Shown here in pieces: positions 1 through 14,000 of a DNA stretch of 64,000 nucleotides (position 1 is the stretch's first letter; each line of letters opens with the position of its first letter). The stretch comes from Amorphophallus konjac (Eukaryota > Streptophyta > Magnoliopsida > Alismatales > Araceae): the NCBI GenBank assembly GCA_022559845.1, contig JAHNEJ010001806.1:166306-230305 (forward strand). Direction: 5' to 3'. The notes below the pieces were generated by a model, which was not told where the DNA came from, did not search any database, and saw only the letters and a list, made by a program, of their open reading frames with translations. The translations under genes and the position numbers were made by a program.

Positions 1-1061
1 GTAAGTCTCCGCTAGCCTTGGATTCCCTCAAGGCAGCCGAGCTAGTTGTACCTTAAAAACCCTGGATCCGATCCATGTCACTTTGGTTTTCCGTTAGTCT
101 TGACACTCTACTCCTTTTGGAATCTTCTTGTCATCGATTCGAGAACATAACCCTTTGACTCTGTATTTGGCCAAATCTGATTCTGAAACATTAAGGGCTG
201 TGGGTTCGCGACTTTTCAGTGCCAGGTAGGACGAAAGTCCAATTCTGTAAACCATGGTAATTCTGGGTGTGACATTACACCAAACTCTGTACATCTGTTA
301 TATTCTGTTATTCTGTTATATCTGTTATTCTGCAAACTCTGTTAATTCTGTTAAATCTGTTATTCTGATAATTTGTTGCTTGATTATTTTGATAATTTAG
401 ATATTTTGTTAGATTGCTTATATTTATTGGAACTCTGTTATATTCTGGCCAATTCTGAAGTTATGTTCATCTAAATATCTGTCCTTGTTATATTCTGATA
501 GCTTGTCCTTGACTCTGCATGGGAAATTCATCCCTATTTCTCTTGAGCTCGTAACTGCCTTTGGCCTTGATATTTATCCTTACTGTTAGATCAATTGTCA
601 TGATTTTCAAGTTTTACCATTTCCTGCATTGCATTTGTCATGAACATGAGTAATTGATTAATCACTTATATTCTGCTTGATGAGAGATGTAATTCCTACT
701 GAGCTTTTTGCTCACCAGCCTATTTTCAATATTTTTCAGGTAATGACATTGAAGATAGTCCATCGGATGGGGAAGGGCAGAGTGATGAGCGAAATGGAGA
801 ATCGTGTCGGTGTCTTTCTTTGAGTCTCGTCCTGTTATTTGAGTCCTTTCTCTTTATTAGAGTGTAATAGTGGGTCCTTTCTTCACTTTTGTAAGTTGAG
901 TCAAGGTATGTAATTCGAATATTTGAATATCAATAAAGGTTAAATTGGCCCACATTGTCCAGGTTGTAATTTCGTGTCTTATGTTCGTTCTGATTATTCA
1001 CGACTGTATCACTGCCACGTTCCGAACTACACGTTCCGCTGTTATCGGTTCGGGACGTGAC
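1..1061 (+). mobile_element. 3' portion of a gypsy-type LTR (solo or 3' LTR, 5' end off window)
   Basis: The block ends with a GGGACGTGACA-type terminus, the style of LTR end seen in Tekay/Del chromoviruses; the complete chromovirus in this window ends its LTR with GGGTCGTCACA. A CTCACC...TTTTTCAGG segment near 710-740 resembles the matching part of such LTRs. No primer-binding site follows 1061, so this is the right end of an element or a solo LTR in plus orientation. Positions 290-385 hold a run of degenerate TTCTGTTAT repeats. No coding sequence was seen. The left terminus and TSD lie outside the window, so the family call is an inference. Confidence 0.5.
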
Positions 1062-1920
1062 AAAGGCTACCCACATAAATCATCAAAAGAGTAGATCATC
1101 AGATCCCTAAGCAATATGCCTACCCAACATAGAAGAAAAATCTCATGGGCACACATTCTTGATAGTTCATTGATGATTACTACAATTATTCATTTTGCCA
1201 GAAGGGAGAAACATAATAATACATAAAGAGAAATGCTACAGTGCCACACATTTTACTGCCCAGTTTGCCACACTCGTTTACCGGCATCTGATTTGAAAAT
1301 CAAATAGTGGGAAAATATGAACTTAAGTTTGGTACTCCCATGCTGGGGAGCACTGAACTTGAGTTCCAGGCCAACCTCACATCGGCCGTCTAATCACGTG
1401 ATCGAACTGCTGAGATGAGAGTGGCAAATGGGATGGCAAAAAAAATGTGGCACCGTAATCATGGTTTGCAGAGCCAACCAGTCCAAACCAGACCAGCCTC
1501 AACCAGATCGGGATCGGAGGTCACCGATGACAAAAAAAAGTGTGAACTTTTTTAGAAAAAATGGGGAATACGTATGAAAAAACAATCAATTTAAGTGAGA
1601 TTAATGTTTACCTCCCCTTAAGATTAAGGTTTAATTTGCTCTGAAATTAGGGTTTAAGTGATATTAGGGTTTAAAATCTCACTTGATTTGGTAAGACTAG
1701 GGTTTAAACCTCAGTAATCATATATTCCCTTTTTAACCTTAATATACAAGTATTAGGGAAACCAGCCCTCAACGGTCCCAGAACCAGTTCCAATTCTCCA
1801 AACCTTGACTGCATTAGTCCTCATACATAAATGGCTAAAGGTGGATAAATATGTTCTATTAGCCGTAACAACATCTACACGGAAAATGTACCAGTTAATG
1901 TCTACAAGAAGCATGTTTAC
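1062..1920 (-). other. Intron sequence downstream of helicase exon 6
   Basis: This stretch follows the splice donor GTAAAC (minus strand, 1920) of the last visible helicase exon. I looked for the family's C-terminal continuation (an LP-x-I-x-V stretch followed by a Gly/Arg-rich tail) on the minus strand and did not find it. The frame reads through into the intron and stops at 1753. A MITE-like inverted-repeat element lies at about 1237-1458. The final exon is therefore either left of the window, beyond the LTR at 1-1061, or lost. Confidence 0.5.
1237..1458. mobile_element. MITE-like inverted-repeat element (about 220 bp)
   Basis: The left end reads TACAGTGCCACACATTTT. The reverse complement of the right end reads TTACGGTGCCACATTTTTTT, followed on both sides by TGCC. 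The termini therefore match over roughly 17 of 20 bases around a non-coding AT-rich core. No clear longer target duplication is visible; a TA or TAA duplication is possible. Superfamily not assigned. Confidence 0.45.
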
Positions 1921-2082
1921 CTCATTAAACCTGCATCCAACATCACTCTCAATCTGCCTAACAGTCCGACTTTGGTGTGCAGAATAAATGAGAATGGTGC
2001 TCCCTCTCTTACCAGCACGTCCTGTTCGGCCAGATCTATGGACGAACATCTCAGAAGTGTTTGGCAACTCATAATGGATCAC
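1921..2082 (-). CDS. RH53: Helicase exon 6: motif VI
   Basis: 162 bp (54 codons), acceptor GTCCCAG, donor GTAAAC after ...GCRFNE. It holds IHYELPN and [13 protein letters not shown] (motif VI, arginine fingers). This is the last exon visible. The intron after it is interrupted by an LTR at the window's left edge. Confidence 0.84.
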
Positions 2083-5000
2083 CTGGGACAAAGAAAGGAA
2101 TAAATAATGGAACAGCAAGGTAAATCACTATGAACAGGAAGGCAACAAAGGAGAAAAGAAAATGCCCACTAGATAACTCAGCCAGTATCTCACATCCACA
2201 TAACAATGTATCACCAGACAAATCAAGTAAACTTAAAGAAACATTCAATGGACATCCGCATCAGCCTGCAGTAAGCGGTAAAACCACAGCATAAGCTTCT
2301 AACCAGGGTTTGCCGGCCCGGTAGACCCGGCAGACCCGGTCTCGGCCTGGGTTGGGTCGGGTCGCTCCCGTCTTGTCCGTCCCGGTCCATATTTAAATAA
2401 AAAACACTTTATATATATAATATATATTTATAATAATAGAATAAAATAGAAAAATATACTTTATATATATATTATATTATTAAATTAATGGAGGCGACCC
2501 GGTGGCGACCCACGGCCCGGTCGACCCGGTCTCGACCTGGGTCGGGTCGGGTCGTGCGGGTCGGGGCGACCAGCACTGGGTCGGCAAACCCTGCTTCTAA
2601 CATTTAAAGCTCTCATGACTTTTCTCCCATCCACAGAATCTATCTCCACCCTGTTTAATTGGATGTCTTCAGAGGGTCAGAAAACATAACAATAAGCTGA
2701 TAAAATGCTTAATGTTATCTGCTCACGTACCTACTATCATCATCTACCAAAGAAGAAATATATTTTTGCATGGACACATCATCACCAATAAATCACACAT
2801 ATATCCATAACAAGGGTGAGTCCTCTCGAAAGGCCAAACAGAGGGGTTTGGTACCGATAGAATTAGAAGCCCAAAGGTTAAATGGAGAACTAAATAGAGA
2901 AAAATCTATGGGAGTTAAGTCTTGTTGTTATGGTGCAAAAAGTCTCCTTTTAAATGTAATACACATGGGGTTTAGGAATCACTTTTGTGGACTCCTCACT
3001 ATTAGGGAGTTAATAGGAGTCCAAGAGGCATAGTCAATGTGTCTAGGGAATCTAATAGGTTTGTAACCCTTGGGGATGACTTTGGGGATCTTAGACATTC
3101 AATAGTGCAGGGAGGAGGGCTTGGATTCACTCACTTTCTATACAAGTCAACGGGCTTCCAAAAGATTGTCATTCCTTTATGCATTAGAATTTTACTCTTT
3201 TATCATCTCATAATAGGTCCCTCTCATTTTACCTTCTCTGCTTCTTCCCTCTCCATTGTGTCCAAAACTTGGACGCGAACAACTACAGCACATGATAGGA
3301 ACTAGCATGTGGTAATGCGCAAATGAGACTAGGCATGGATAAATGGCAAATTAGTCAGATCCAGTAAGGTTGACTGTGCACCCAAGAAATGAAAGTGAAG
3401 ACCAGGAAGCCTTTATAAACAGCCAACCTGAAGGGGGGTTTTCTCAAAGGAAAGGGCATTTGCAGGCACATAAACATTGCCGGGCTGTAACCAAATAATC
3501 GAGCACAGACTTTAAGAAGAGATACTACTATAGTAACCCTTCTATTAGACCTTTAATTCATGCAATGGACTGCCTATTGGATAACATCAGCAATTTCTGA
3601 CAAATGCACTCTTTCAGAAGACTTCCATACACAACTCGAAATAGCTCAAAGAATGTAATACATTTACATTATTGCCACAATTATTCTGATAAAAATTCAA
3701 AAGCAATAAAAAATAATATTCTCCAAAATACGCATAGACATGAAATACTCATTCTTAAGATGCTAATCATGCTACCATGCAATTCCCTATTCATAGAAGT
3801 GAGTCCCAAGTCTAGCTTATCCTATGACATCTAAATTCAAAACTCGTACATTAAGCAGAATGGCTTTCTGATCCAACGTCAAAGGTTCCAGCACGAGGAA
3901 AAGACAAATGAAAACTAAAATTAAACATACCAGATCAACATTAGGTATATCCAGGCCCCGAGCAGCAACATCAGTAGCTACTAAAATATTAAAGCGTCCA
4001 TCTCGAAAACCTGCAAGTGTTCTTTCCCTCTGACTCTGAGAGATGTCCCCGTGCAGAGCTTCACATCTATGGCTTCTTCCCATAAAGTAAGCCAATCGAT
4101 CAGCATCACGCTTTGTTTGAGTAAAGACTATACACTTTCCTCCTTTTGCATGGTCCTAAGGAACCAAAGAAAGATTACCATGCACGAAGCTTGAGCTGCA
4201 ATTTTAAGTTAATGAGGATCAAAAAAAGTAAGGTAATTGACAGCCATCATCATATCCATACCGTTATCAGAGGTCCAACAATCGATGCCTTCCCATGATT
4301 ATCAGATGCAATAGAATAAAGGGTAATACCTTCTGGCAACTTCTGATCAGAATCACCAACCTGTGCCACAAATCACTGTGAGCCTTTGAAATTCACAAAT
4401 AAATGCGAATATTAAATTTTCTTTCAAACATGACATGAATACTTTATGCAAAAGTGAAACGAATATTAAGAATAAGAAACCAAATTTGAAGTGCACAGTT
4501 AACAGGCAAAACCCACCCATTTGTAGTCCGGTACAAAAATAATCAGTTATGCATTACCATATAGAACAAGATAGATTACACCTCCATAGTGGTATTAATA
4601 AAAGGAAAATTTAACAAGAAATAGCAAATCCAGTGAGAAAGCAAAATTTGCACCCACATAAATAAGGTGCTAATAACAAGTCCTTTGGTGGAGTTGTGCA
4701 CTTACAAGATCAATAGTCAATGGATCCTTGAGATACATACGAGTAATGTTTCTTATCCACGTTGGCATTGTTGCGGAGAACAACATAGTCTGACGTTTCT
4801 CAGGCAAGCTTTCCATAATTTTTTCAACATCTTCTTTAAAGCCCACATTAAGCATCTGGTCAGCCTCATCCAAAACAACAAATTGCACTTCTCTCAAATT
4901 CAAGGCACCTCTTTCAAGTAAATCAATAACTCGACCAGGTGTTCCAACAACCACGTCAACACCATAATTAAGTGTTCGCATTTGTTGTCCTATGGGTGTC

Positions 5001-8000
5001 CCTCCATAGACACACACTGTATACAAATTGCCAGCAGATTCTTTGAATTCTTTTTCCACTTGCTTGGCAAGTTCTCTAGTTGGTGCCAGGACCAGTGCCA
5101 AAGGGTTTCTTCCACACCTGAAAATTCAGAAACCGAAGTAGAATTTAGAACCAACTTTCCCGAAATGTTCATCAACAGACAGAAAAATCAAGCATTTAAA
5201 TAATACCAACCCATTCTTTGCATTGAACTGAATAATTTTATCAATGATAGGGATCCCAAAAGCAAGAGTTTTCCCAGTCCCTGTTCTTGCACGACCAATC
5301 ATGTCTCGTCCCTGCATTGCTGGTTCTAGAACAGCTCTCTATCAACAAGAGAAAGAATGAAAAGGTAAATATGAGCTGACAGCTAAATACAAGAGACTTG
5401 TGCCATTAAAACCTGAACACATCAGACAAAAAAAGAAGCCAGCTTGAGATGACAAGAAGTAAACTAAAAGAATCACAGCGGTTATCTAAAATGAATAAGC
5501 TTTTGTTCAGCCTGGACAAAAGCGAATTTCAAACAAGTGTGTTTGATCCAAGGCTTGAATGTGGCAACTGCACATTGTTGTCTTTCGTGCACTGCTCTGG
5601 AAAGTGCTTAGTCTTCATAATCAATCAGTGTCCTGCATATACATATATTGCTACCAATAGTCAAGTTTCATTGCAAATATTCTCAAAACCCACTATTAGC
5701 AAAAGCAGCATGTCAATACCTAACTTTAACTTATTGTGGATCCATCCATCATGAGCCTGAATGCTTGTGTCATGTTTGAACCATATATTCATCTTCTGCA
5801 CCCATTGCATCCCAACAGATGAATATTATGCGTTCTTTTTTGAGAGAAGGGAAGGGACAGTTGTCACGGCAATTATGGCAGGCGTTCGCATAGGGCCGAT
5901 GTACCAGCCTGCCTTTCTGCACCCCAGAAAGGCGAGCAAGGCACCCTCCTAGGCAAGCAAAACACTCACCTAGGCGAAAAGGCACCCGTCTAGGTGACAA
6001 GGTGCCCGCCTAATTTTAAATATATCATTGTTTTTTTAATTTACTTTTGAATAGTACATCATTTATCGGCTTTCATTATCTGTTGTTGCCTTTGTTTGTT
6101 ATTATTGATTTTCTTCTTATATATTCAAGTTTATTATCTCATTGCATCATGATTTTCAATACCGCCCGATACGTACCGTACCTGGCAGGTACATACCGAT
6201 ACCGGTACCGGCCGCATCCAGTCCAGTTCTGCCTATTTTCAACCAGTACCAGCCGGCACAATTTCAAAAAAAAATCGGATGAACCGGGTTGTACCGCCCA
6301 ATTCAATCATCGGGACCACCCGATATTGAGAGTTGGAAGGCTCACACGGGCTGCACTGTGCCCCTCCCCATTTTCCAGCCGCAGCCGCCCTCCTCTGCCC
6401 CCTCTAGGCCCGCCGCCAGCCGGCCACCGTCCCGCCGGCAACCACGTGGCCGCCGGAGCTCACCGCCGGTGATCGCCGCCGCCGCTGCTGCAAGCCTGCA
6501 GCTCGCCATCTCCCTCTCACAGCCGCACAGGCCGCAGCAGCCGTGCGAGACCGATCTCCCGCCCCACCGGCTAGTTCGATGCCGGAGATCGCCGACATCC
6601 ACCAACCAAAGCCGCCGTCGCCAATCAGATCCGGCCACCGCCGACCAGATCCAACAATTTCTTAGCCGGAAAATCCCATTTTCAGACTAAGAAAGTATTT
6701 TCTAACTCAAAAAATTAGTAGTGTTCAAATAAAATTCTAAATGGCCTAATTAGGGTTCAATGAGTGTTTAATAACTTCAATTGCACTCTAATTGAAATTG
6801 AAATCAGAAAAACTCCAAATTGAGCCCTAATTAGGGTTCTAAATTGGGGCTTTTATTAAATTAACTTAATTTACATGTAATTGAAGACCAATTTAGTGTC
6901 ATGTGACCTAATTAAGTTGAATGAGTGCTGAATTGCACTAAAATTGAAATTTAAATTACGAAAACCCGAAATTGAGCCCTAATTAGAGTTCTAAAATTGA
7001 GACTTTTATTAAATTAACTTAATTTACATGCAATTGAAGATCAACTTAGTGTCATGTGACCTAATTAAGTTGAATGAGTGCTGAATTGCACTCCAATTGA
7101 AATTTAAATAAAGAAAACTCCAAATTGAACCCTAATTAGGGTTCTTAAATTGGAGATTTTAATAAATTAACTTAATTTACAAGTAATTGAAGATCAATTT
7201 AGTGTTATGTGACCTAATTAAGTTGAATGAGTGCTGAATTGCACTTCAATTGAAATGTAAATCAAGAAAACCCCAAATTAAGCCCTAATTAGGATTCTAA
7301 AATTGAGACTTTTATTAAATTAACTTAACTTACATGCAATTGAAGATCAATTATCTAATGTATTGTTAATTTGTTATTATGCATGAATTTTCTACAGATA
7401 TGGCACCCCGTGCTGAGGATATATGGTGGCAATATGCCACTTCAGTTAATACAAAGACAAAAAGGGTGAGATGCAACCTTTGTGGGAAGGAAACAGGTGG
7501 AGGGATAACAAGAATAAAGGAGCACATAACAGGAAAAAGGGGAATGTTGCTGCATGCACTAAAGCATCTCCAGAGATCAAGCAAATATTCAAAGATCTTC
7601 CGAAAGGGAAGCAAAAGGAGAAGGAATTGAAGGCAGAACACGATGAACAAATAAGAGAAGAGATCTCGAGTAAAACTCAGCAAGGTGTACAAATTAGAGC
7701 ACTAGAGAGCCGTCTTCATAGAGAAGATGATGACAGTGACAGTGACAATGGTGAGGATGTAGGATATAGAGCGGCAATTTGTGACAGTTTGAGACAAGTA
7801 CATGAAGATAAGGTATGGAGATTCAGGCATGACACTTCAGCATCTAAATTGCAACATCCCAAGAGCACCGTAGGAGTAAGACAACCAGTATTCACTAGAA
7901 CAAACATTATGTCTGCTACTCAGAAATCTTCATTACTTGGCAATGGGGGAGATCTAACATGTCCTTTAGATCCATCTGTTGGTCCAATGGATCACTATTT

Positions 8001-11000
8001 GTACAAAAAAGATGATGCTCAACAACAAGTATCAAGACAAATTTGAAAGGATGGAAACAAATCAAAAAGGTTGCATCACAACAATGGAAGCACATCTCCA
8101 AATGATTTTTTATGCAAATATTCCCTCCAATGATGCTGCCAATCCTTACTTCCAAATAATGGTCGACTCCATTACATGAGATGGCTTAGGCATTCCTGCC
8201 CCTAAGCCAAGAGACATCTATGGCCCTTTACTTGATGAGGAGGTCCGTGCGTTACAATAATGGATAAAATCATTTAAAAGGGTGTGAGATGAGAGATGAT
8301 GCATCTTAATGTGTGATGAATGAATAGGGACAACTAAAAAATAAATGACTAATTTTCTTGCTTATTGTCCACATGCATAGTATTTTTGAAGTCCTTTGAT
8401 GTTTCTAATAATCTTAAAAATGCTGAATTTTTGTGCAACCTAATGGATCAGATTGTTGAGCAAGTTGGAGAGGAGAGAGTGGTCCAAGTGGTCATTGATA
8501 ATGCAGCCAACTATAGGAGAGCAGGGCATATGTTGATGGAGAGGCTGAGACACCTCTATTGGGTTCCATGTGCATCACATAGTTTGGATTTGATGCTAGA
8601 AGATATTGGGAGCCAATCAGAGATTGAGAATGTTATTCATGATGCATAGGTGATCAGCTCTTTTATTTATGGCCACCATCGCATTCTTGCTATTTTCAGG
8701 CAGAAGACAGGTGACCATAACATCATTAGACCAGGCCCAACTAGATTTGCTACACAGTTCCTCGCTTTGAAGAGCTTGTATAATTATAGAATGGCAATCA
8801 AAGACCTCATCAAAGATAAAGAATATGTGAAGTATGTGAAGACCTTTGGTGCTAATGCAAGAAAAAGTGAAAAAAAATGTGGAGAGACTTGTAGAGAAGT
8901 GCACCTTTTGAGAAAGTGTTAAAGGTACCTCAGGTTAGTTGAGCCTATTGTTCAGATTTTGAGGATGGTAGATGGAGATGATAAAAATGACATGAGATAT
9001 CTCTATGAAGCAATGGATAAGGCCAAGGAGATAATCCAAAAAAGATTCCCAACCTCTTATCAGAGGTGGTGGGGCATCATTGATTCTAAATGGGAAGACA
9101 CACTCCACCATGAGTTGCATACTACTGGTAAGATGTCACTTATTATATTTTTAAATAACTTATCAACTTTATATCTTTAATTCCTATTGAGATAATTTTG
9201 ATATCTCTATTTACAAGATACTTCTTAAACCCTCGTTATCAATACAGTACAAGATTTCACGTTGATGACAAGGTGATGCAGGGGTTATTAAGTGTCATAG
9301 CAAGAATGTCAACAAATGATAATATGAGATTTGAAGCTGGAAATCAAATTGATGAGCTCAAGTTGAAGATGGATGTATTTGGGCTATCAGAGTTTCAAAC
9401 TATTGTTATGAAGTATAGCCCAAGTATAAAACATAAAAATTATTATGTGATAACCTTCAATGCCTTATTAGCTAATAATGTATGTTAACTTTGTTTTTTT
9501 CTTCTTTTGTAACACCTGATTGGTGGGCAGCTGTAAAAAGAAGTATGGGTATAAATGCTTTAACAGTTATTGATATCCGTGTTCTAAGTCAAATTACAGC
9601 TACAAGTGAATGTAAAAGAAATTGGAGCACCTTCGGTCTTGTGTATACAAAATTGAGGAATAGATTAAAGACTCAGAAATTAGAGAAATTGGTGTTCTGT
9701 CACTACAACGTGAGACTCAGAATGAAAAATCAACAAAGACATCAAAGGTTGTTGAAAAAGAAGCTGAGTGAGTCTGAGGGGGTAGGGGCAGAAGAAGAAG
9801 GCCCAGCAACAAGTGAAGGGCAAATTGATTTAGATCAACTATTTGAAAAAGAGCATCAACTGAGGGTATGGGTTGAGTCAACAAGGTACTTTAGATGAAC
9901 CCTTATTTAACCCCTCATATCGTGATTGGGCGAAGGGAGAGTCGGATGATGTCCAACTCGATAAAGAATTTCAAGAGGAGGGGGATCCACCTGCTTCTCA
10001 ACCTGACCCTGAGGTCTAGCCTTACATCCCACATCGGCATTATGTATCTATTCCCCGGAGAAGAGAGCATGATACTCAGGCCACCAAGGATTTTTGAGTC
10101 TACTATTGCATTCAGATCTACAGATAAGGGAAAACAGAGCCAGGTATACAAAAAGAAAATCAAGCACAAGACAACAAGATGAGGGCCATCCCAAATCACC
10201 TCGTCCTCGTGTTCAAAGAGATGATGATGATGATAGATGCATAGAACCTGTACAATTTGGAGGAAGTGATCCAAATTTTGAGGAAATACAGACTGCTAAA
10301 TAGTAAGAAGAGGAACAAAGTTATGGTGCTTATGGCTATGTAGTCAAAATCACGCCTAGGCGCTCACCTAGGCACTGAGGCGAGGCAAGTCATCTCGCCC
10401 CGTCGTGGCTCACCGAGGTGAACGCCTCACCGTCGCCTCATCCGCCTCGCCCACCGTTCTTGCCAACTCAACCTCAGCGGAGCAACGTATCGGGTAGGAA
10501 TACCCATTAACCCTCGAAGGCGGATCCACGTTTTAATCCGTGAGGGTTTCGTTCCCCTCCCACCCCGCGGCCAATTCTCCCTCCCTCCCCAATCGGCAAC
10601 CCTAATCCCCAACGGCGACAGCGACGTCCGACGAGCGACCGACGACAACGGCGTTCAATACTCATTTCCCTCTCCTTCTCTCTGTCTTTCTCACACAGTT
10701 GCACACACGCACACACCCTCTCGCTATCTCCATCTCTCTCTCACTGTCTCTTCGTCTCCCTCTCTTACTCTCCCTCACCCTCTCTCGCCGTCTCCCTCTC
10801 ACTATCTCTCTGTCTCCCTCTCTCACCATCTCCCTCTCACTGTCTCTCCGTCTCCCTCTCTTACTCTTTCTCTCACACAGTCACACACGCACACAGAGAG
10901 GCAATCGCCCTCTCTTACTCTTTCTCTCACACAGTCACACACGCACACAGAGAGGCAATCGCCCCCTCTCCTACTCTGTCACTCTTTCTCCCCCCTGCTA

Positions 11001-14000
11001 CTCTCTCTCTCCCCCTATCTATCTCCCTCACAGTGAGAGGGAGGGATCGAGCACCTCTCTATCTCCCTCTCCCTTACTCTGTCTCTCTCACAAAGCACAC
11101 AGAGAAAGGGGCTCAACCCCTTTCCCACTCTGTCACTCTCTCTCTCTCTATCTCCCTCACAGTGAAAGGGAGGGGCCGAGCCCGCCTGTCTCCCTCGCCC
11201 TCACTCTATCTCTCTCTATTCTCTCACTCTCTATCTCCCTCTCACTCTCTCTATCTCTCTCTATTCTCTCGGTCTCTCACTTTCTGTCTCCCTCTCCCTC
11301 TCTCTGTCTCTCTCTGTTCTCTCAGTCTCTCACTCTCCGTCTCCCTCCCCCTTTCTTTGTCACACAGACACACACACAGACAGTTAGAGGAAGGAGCCAA
11401 TCCCCTCTCTCACTCTGTCTCACCCTCTCTCTCTCTCTCTCTCACAGTGACAATCAATCGTACAGGGCAATACGTGTCGGCAATGCCAACGGTCTCTGTT
11501 CTATTTTGACTTTGGAGAATTCTTGGCAATAAACAAACAGTAAAAATATTTTTTTACATTTATTTTTTGTAATATTATTTAAATTTGTTGTTTGATTTTT
11601 TTAAGATGTCTACACCTACACCACCTACTTCTGTGTCTATTTTCGGTGGTGCATTGTCAAATGCAAGCACTCAAGAGCCCAATGTAGAAAAGAGCATACC
11701 AAAAGATATTGGGTGGAAATATGGAACCTCTACCAATCCACAAAATAGAGATGAGATAACATGTATCTTTTGTAAAAAGGTGAGGAAAGGAGGGATTTAC
11801 CGGAAGCAATATTTAGCCGACCTAAGTACAGATGTGACAGTTTGCCGGAAAGTTCCATTAATGTGAGGATAGAAATATGAGAATATATGCAAAATGCCAA
11901 GAAGGCTAGAACTGAGAAGCTACAAATGACAAAGGAGGTGGAAGATAGAGATGATTTGTTGAAAGATTCATCTCAATCTGTGGAAGTCTCTCAAGTTAAA
12001 ATACTTGATGACATTATTGCAAAGCCACCACAGATGAAGGGTCCTATGGACAAGTTCTGCACTCATGATCCGAACAAGCTAAGACTTAAGAGAAAAAAAT
12101 TGGAAAAGGAGCATCGTGACAGGGTCCTCCAATATGTAGGTAGATGGTTTGATCAAGCTGGCATCTCATTCAATACTTTGCGTCTACCTAGCTTTCAAAC
12201 AATGTTGGAAGCCGTAGGACGATACGGTTCGGGATTTAAAGGGCCTAATTATCACGAGATTCGTGAGACTATTTTACATAAAGAGATAAAAACAACTCAA
12301 GAGTTGGTGGATGCCCAAAAAGAAAATCGGGTGAGATATGGTTGTAGTATCATGTCCGATGTATGGATATATGTGAAGGGGCGAACACTGATAAACTTTC
12401 TTGTGAACTCTCCAGGTAGGATTTTTTCCCGTAAAATCAGTGAATGCTTTCAATCTATTTTCTATTTTTCTATGTCTCTCACTGTCATTCTGTCTTACTC
12501 TTTGTCTCTAGGTGGGAGTGTTTTCTTGAAATGAATTGATGCTTCTGCACACGTGAAAGATGTCAAATTGTTGGCAGATTTATTGGACAAGGTTATTAAT
12601 GAAGTTGATGTTAAGCATGTCATCCAAATTGTGATAGACAATGAGTCTAGTTATGTGACAGTCGGAAAAATGTTGATGTCAGCCCATCCGAATTTATTAT
12701 GGACACCATGTGATGCCCATTGCTTAGACTTGATGTTGGAGGATATTTTCAAATTGTCTCTAATGAAAGAAACCATTCGTAGGGCCAAAATGATGACTAC
12801 ATTTATTTATAGGCACACAAGGATTCTTGCTATGATGAGCAAGTACGCAAATGACAAGACTATTGCACGTGCAACTGTCACTCGCTTTGTCACCAACTAC
12901 CTAAATTTGCAGAGTCTACTTGATTGCAAAGATAGCTTGAGAAGGATGTTTACATCTACTGATTGGCTTGCTAGTAACAATCGATGGGCCAAAAAAAATG
13001 AAGGGAAGAAGGTAGAGGGCATAATCTTGAAGACTTCTGTTTGAAATGGTGTGGCATATTCATTGCAAATACTCAAGCCCCTTATTATGGTTCTACGGTT
13101 GGTTGATGGAGAAAAAATCAGCGATGGGCTACATTTATGAGGCTATGGATCGTGCAAAGGAGAGTATTAAGAGTGCATTAAATGAAAAGTTTGACAAATA
13201 TGGCCCAATTTGAGAAATCATTGATAGACGGTGGGACTTTCAAATGCACCGCACTTTACATGCAGCTGGCCTTCATCTTAATCCGGCTTTTTATTCCTCT
13301 AATTCAAAAATTGAGTATGATCAAGAAGTTAAGCAAGGGCTATATGATTGCATTGAAAAGTTAGCTCTAAAACCCTCACTCCAAGATGGAATTTTCAAGG
13401 AGCTTGCAACTTAACAATATACCCAGGGGATATTTGGGAGAGAAATGGCTATTAGGCAACACACTTCTATGGTTCCGGGTATGGATGCCTTTCTTGTCTA
13501 ATTTTCATTACAATCGTGGAGTAAGAATTATTGTGAATTATGATTTCTTTGTGATGTAGTTACTTGGTGGTTGAACTTTGGCACTGCCACACCACACCTT
13601 CAAAAGATAGCCATTCGGATCTTAAGTTTGACACGTAATGCATCTAGTTGTAAACGTTGGAGTACATTTGAGCAGGTTAGATGAATAATTCCATATTTGA
13701 GTACATAAAAGATGCTCCCTTAGTGTTCTTTTTTTGTTTAATTGATTGCAAATAATATACTTATAGGTGCACACAAATAAAAGGAATAGGTTGAAGCAAA
13801 GAAAGCTGAACGATCTCATTTTTGTGCAATATAATCAACATCTGCATGCTCGTCATTTGCGTCTTCAGTAAAGTGACTATGATCTCATTTCTTTGGATGG
13901 CATTGATGATTGCAATGAGTGGATAGTTAATCCTCCAGAAAATGAAGATTTTGTGGATGAAGGGGAGGACCTCACATGGCTAGATATTGAAATCGCTGCC

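Noticed and set aside
1753..1920. Extension of helicase exon 6 to the stop at 1753
   Set aside because: The codons after GCRFNE do not resemble the family and begin at a good GTAAAC donor, so it is intron.
6289..6690. GC-rich frames rich in Pro/Arg
   Set aside because: Open on both strands because of GC bias. Inside the 5' region of hAT-1, no domain.
10699..11532. 277-codon open frame on plus strand
   Set aside because: It encodes Ser/Leu/Pro runs from a CT-rich low-complexity tract. The overlapping second frame is equally open. No domain.
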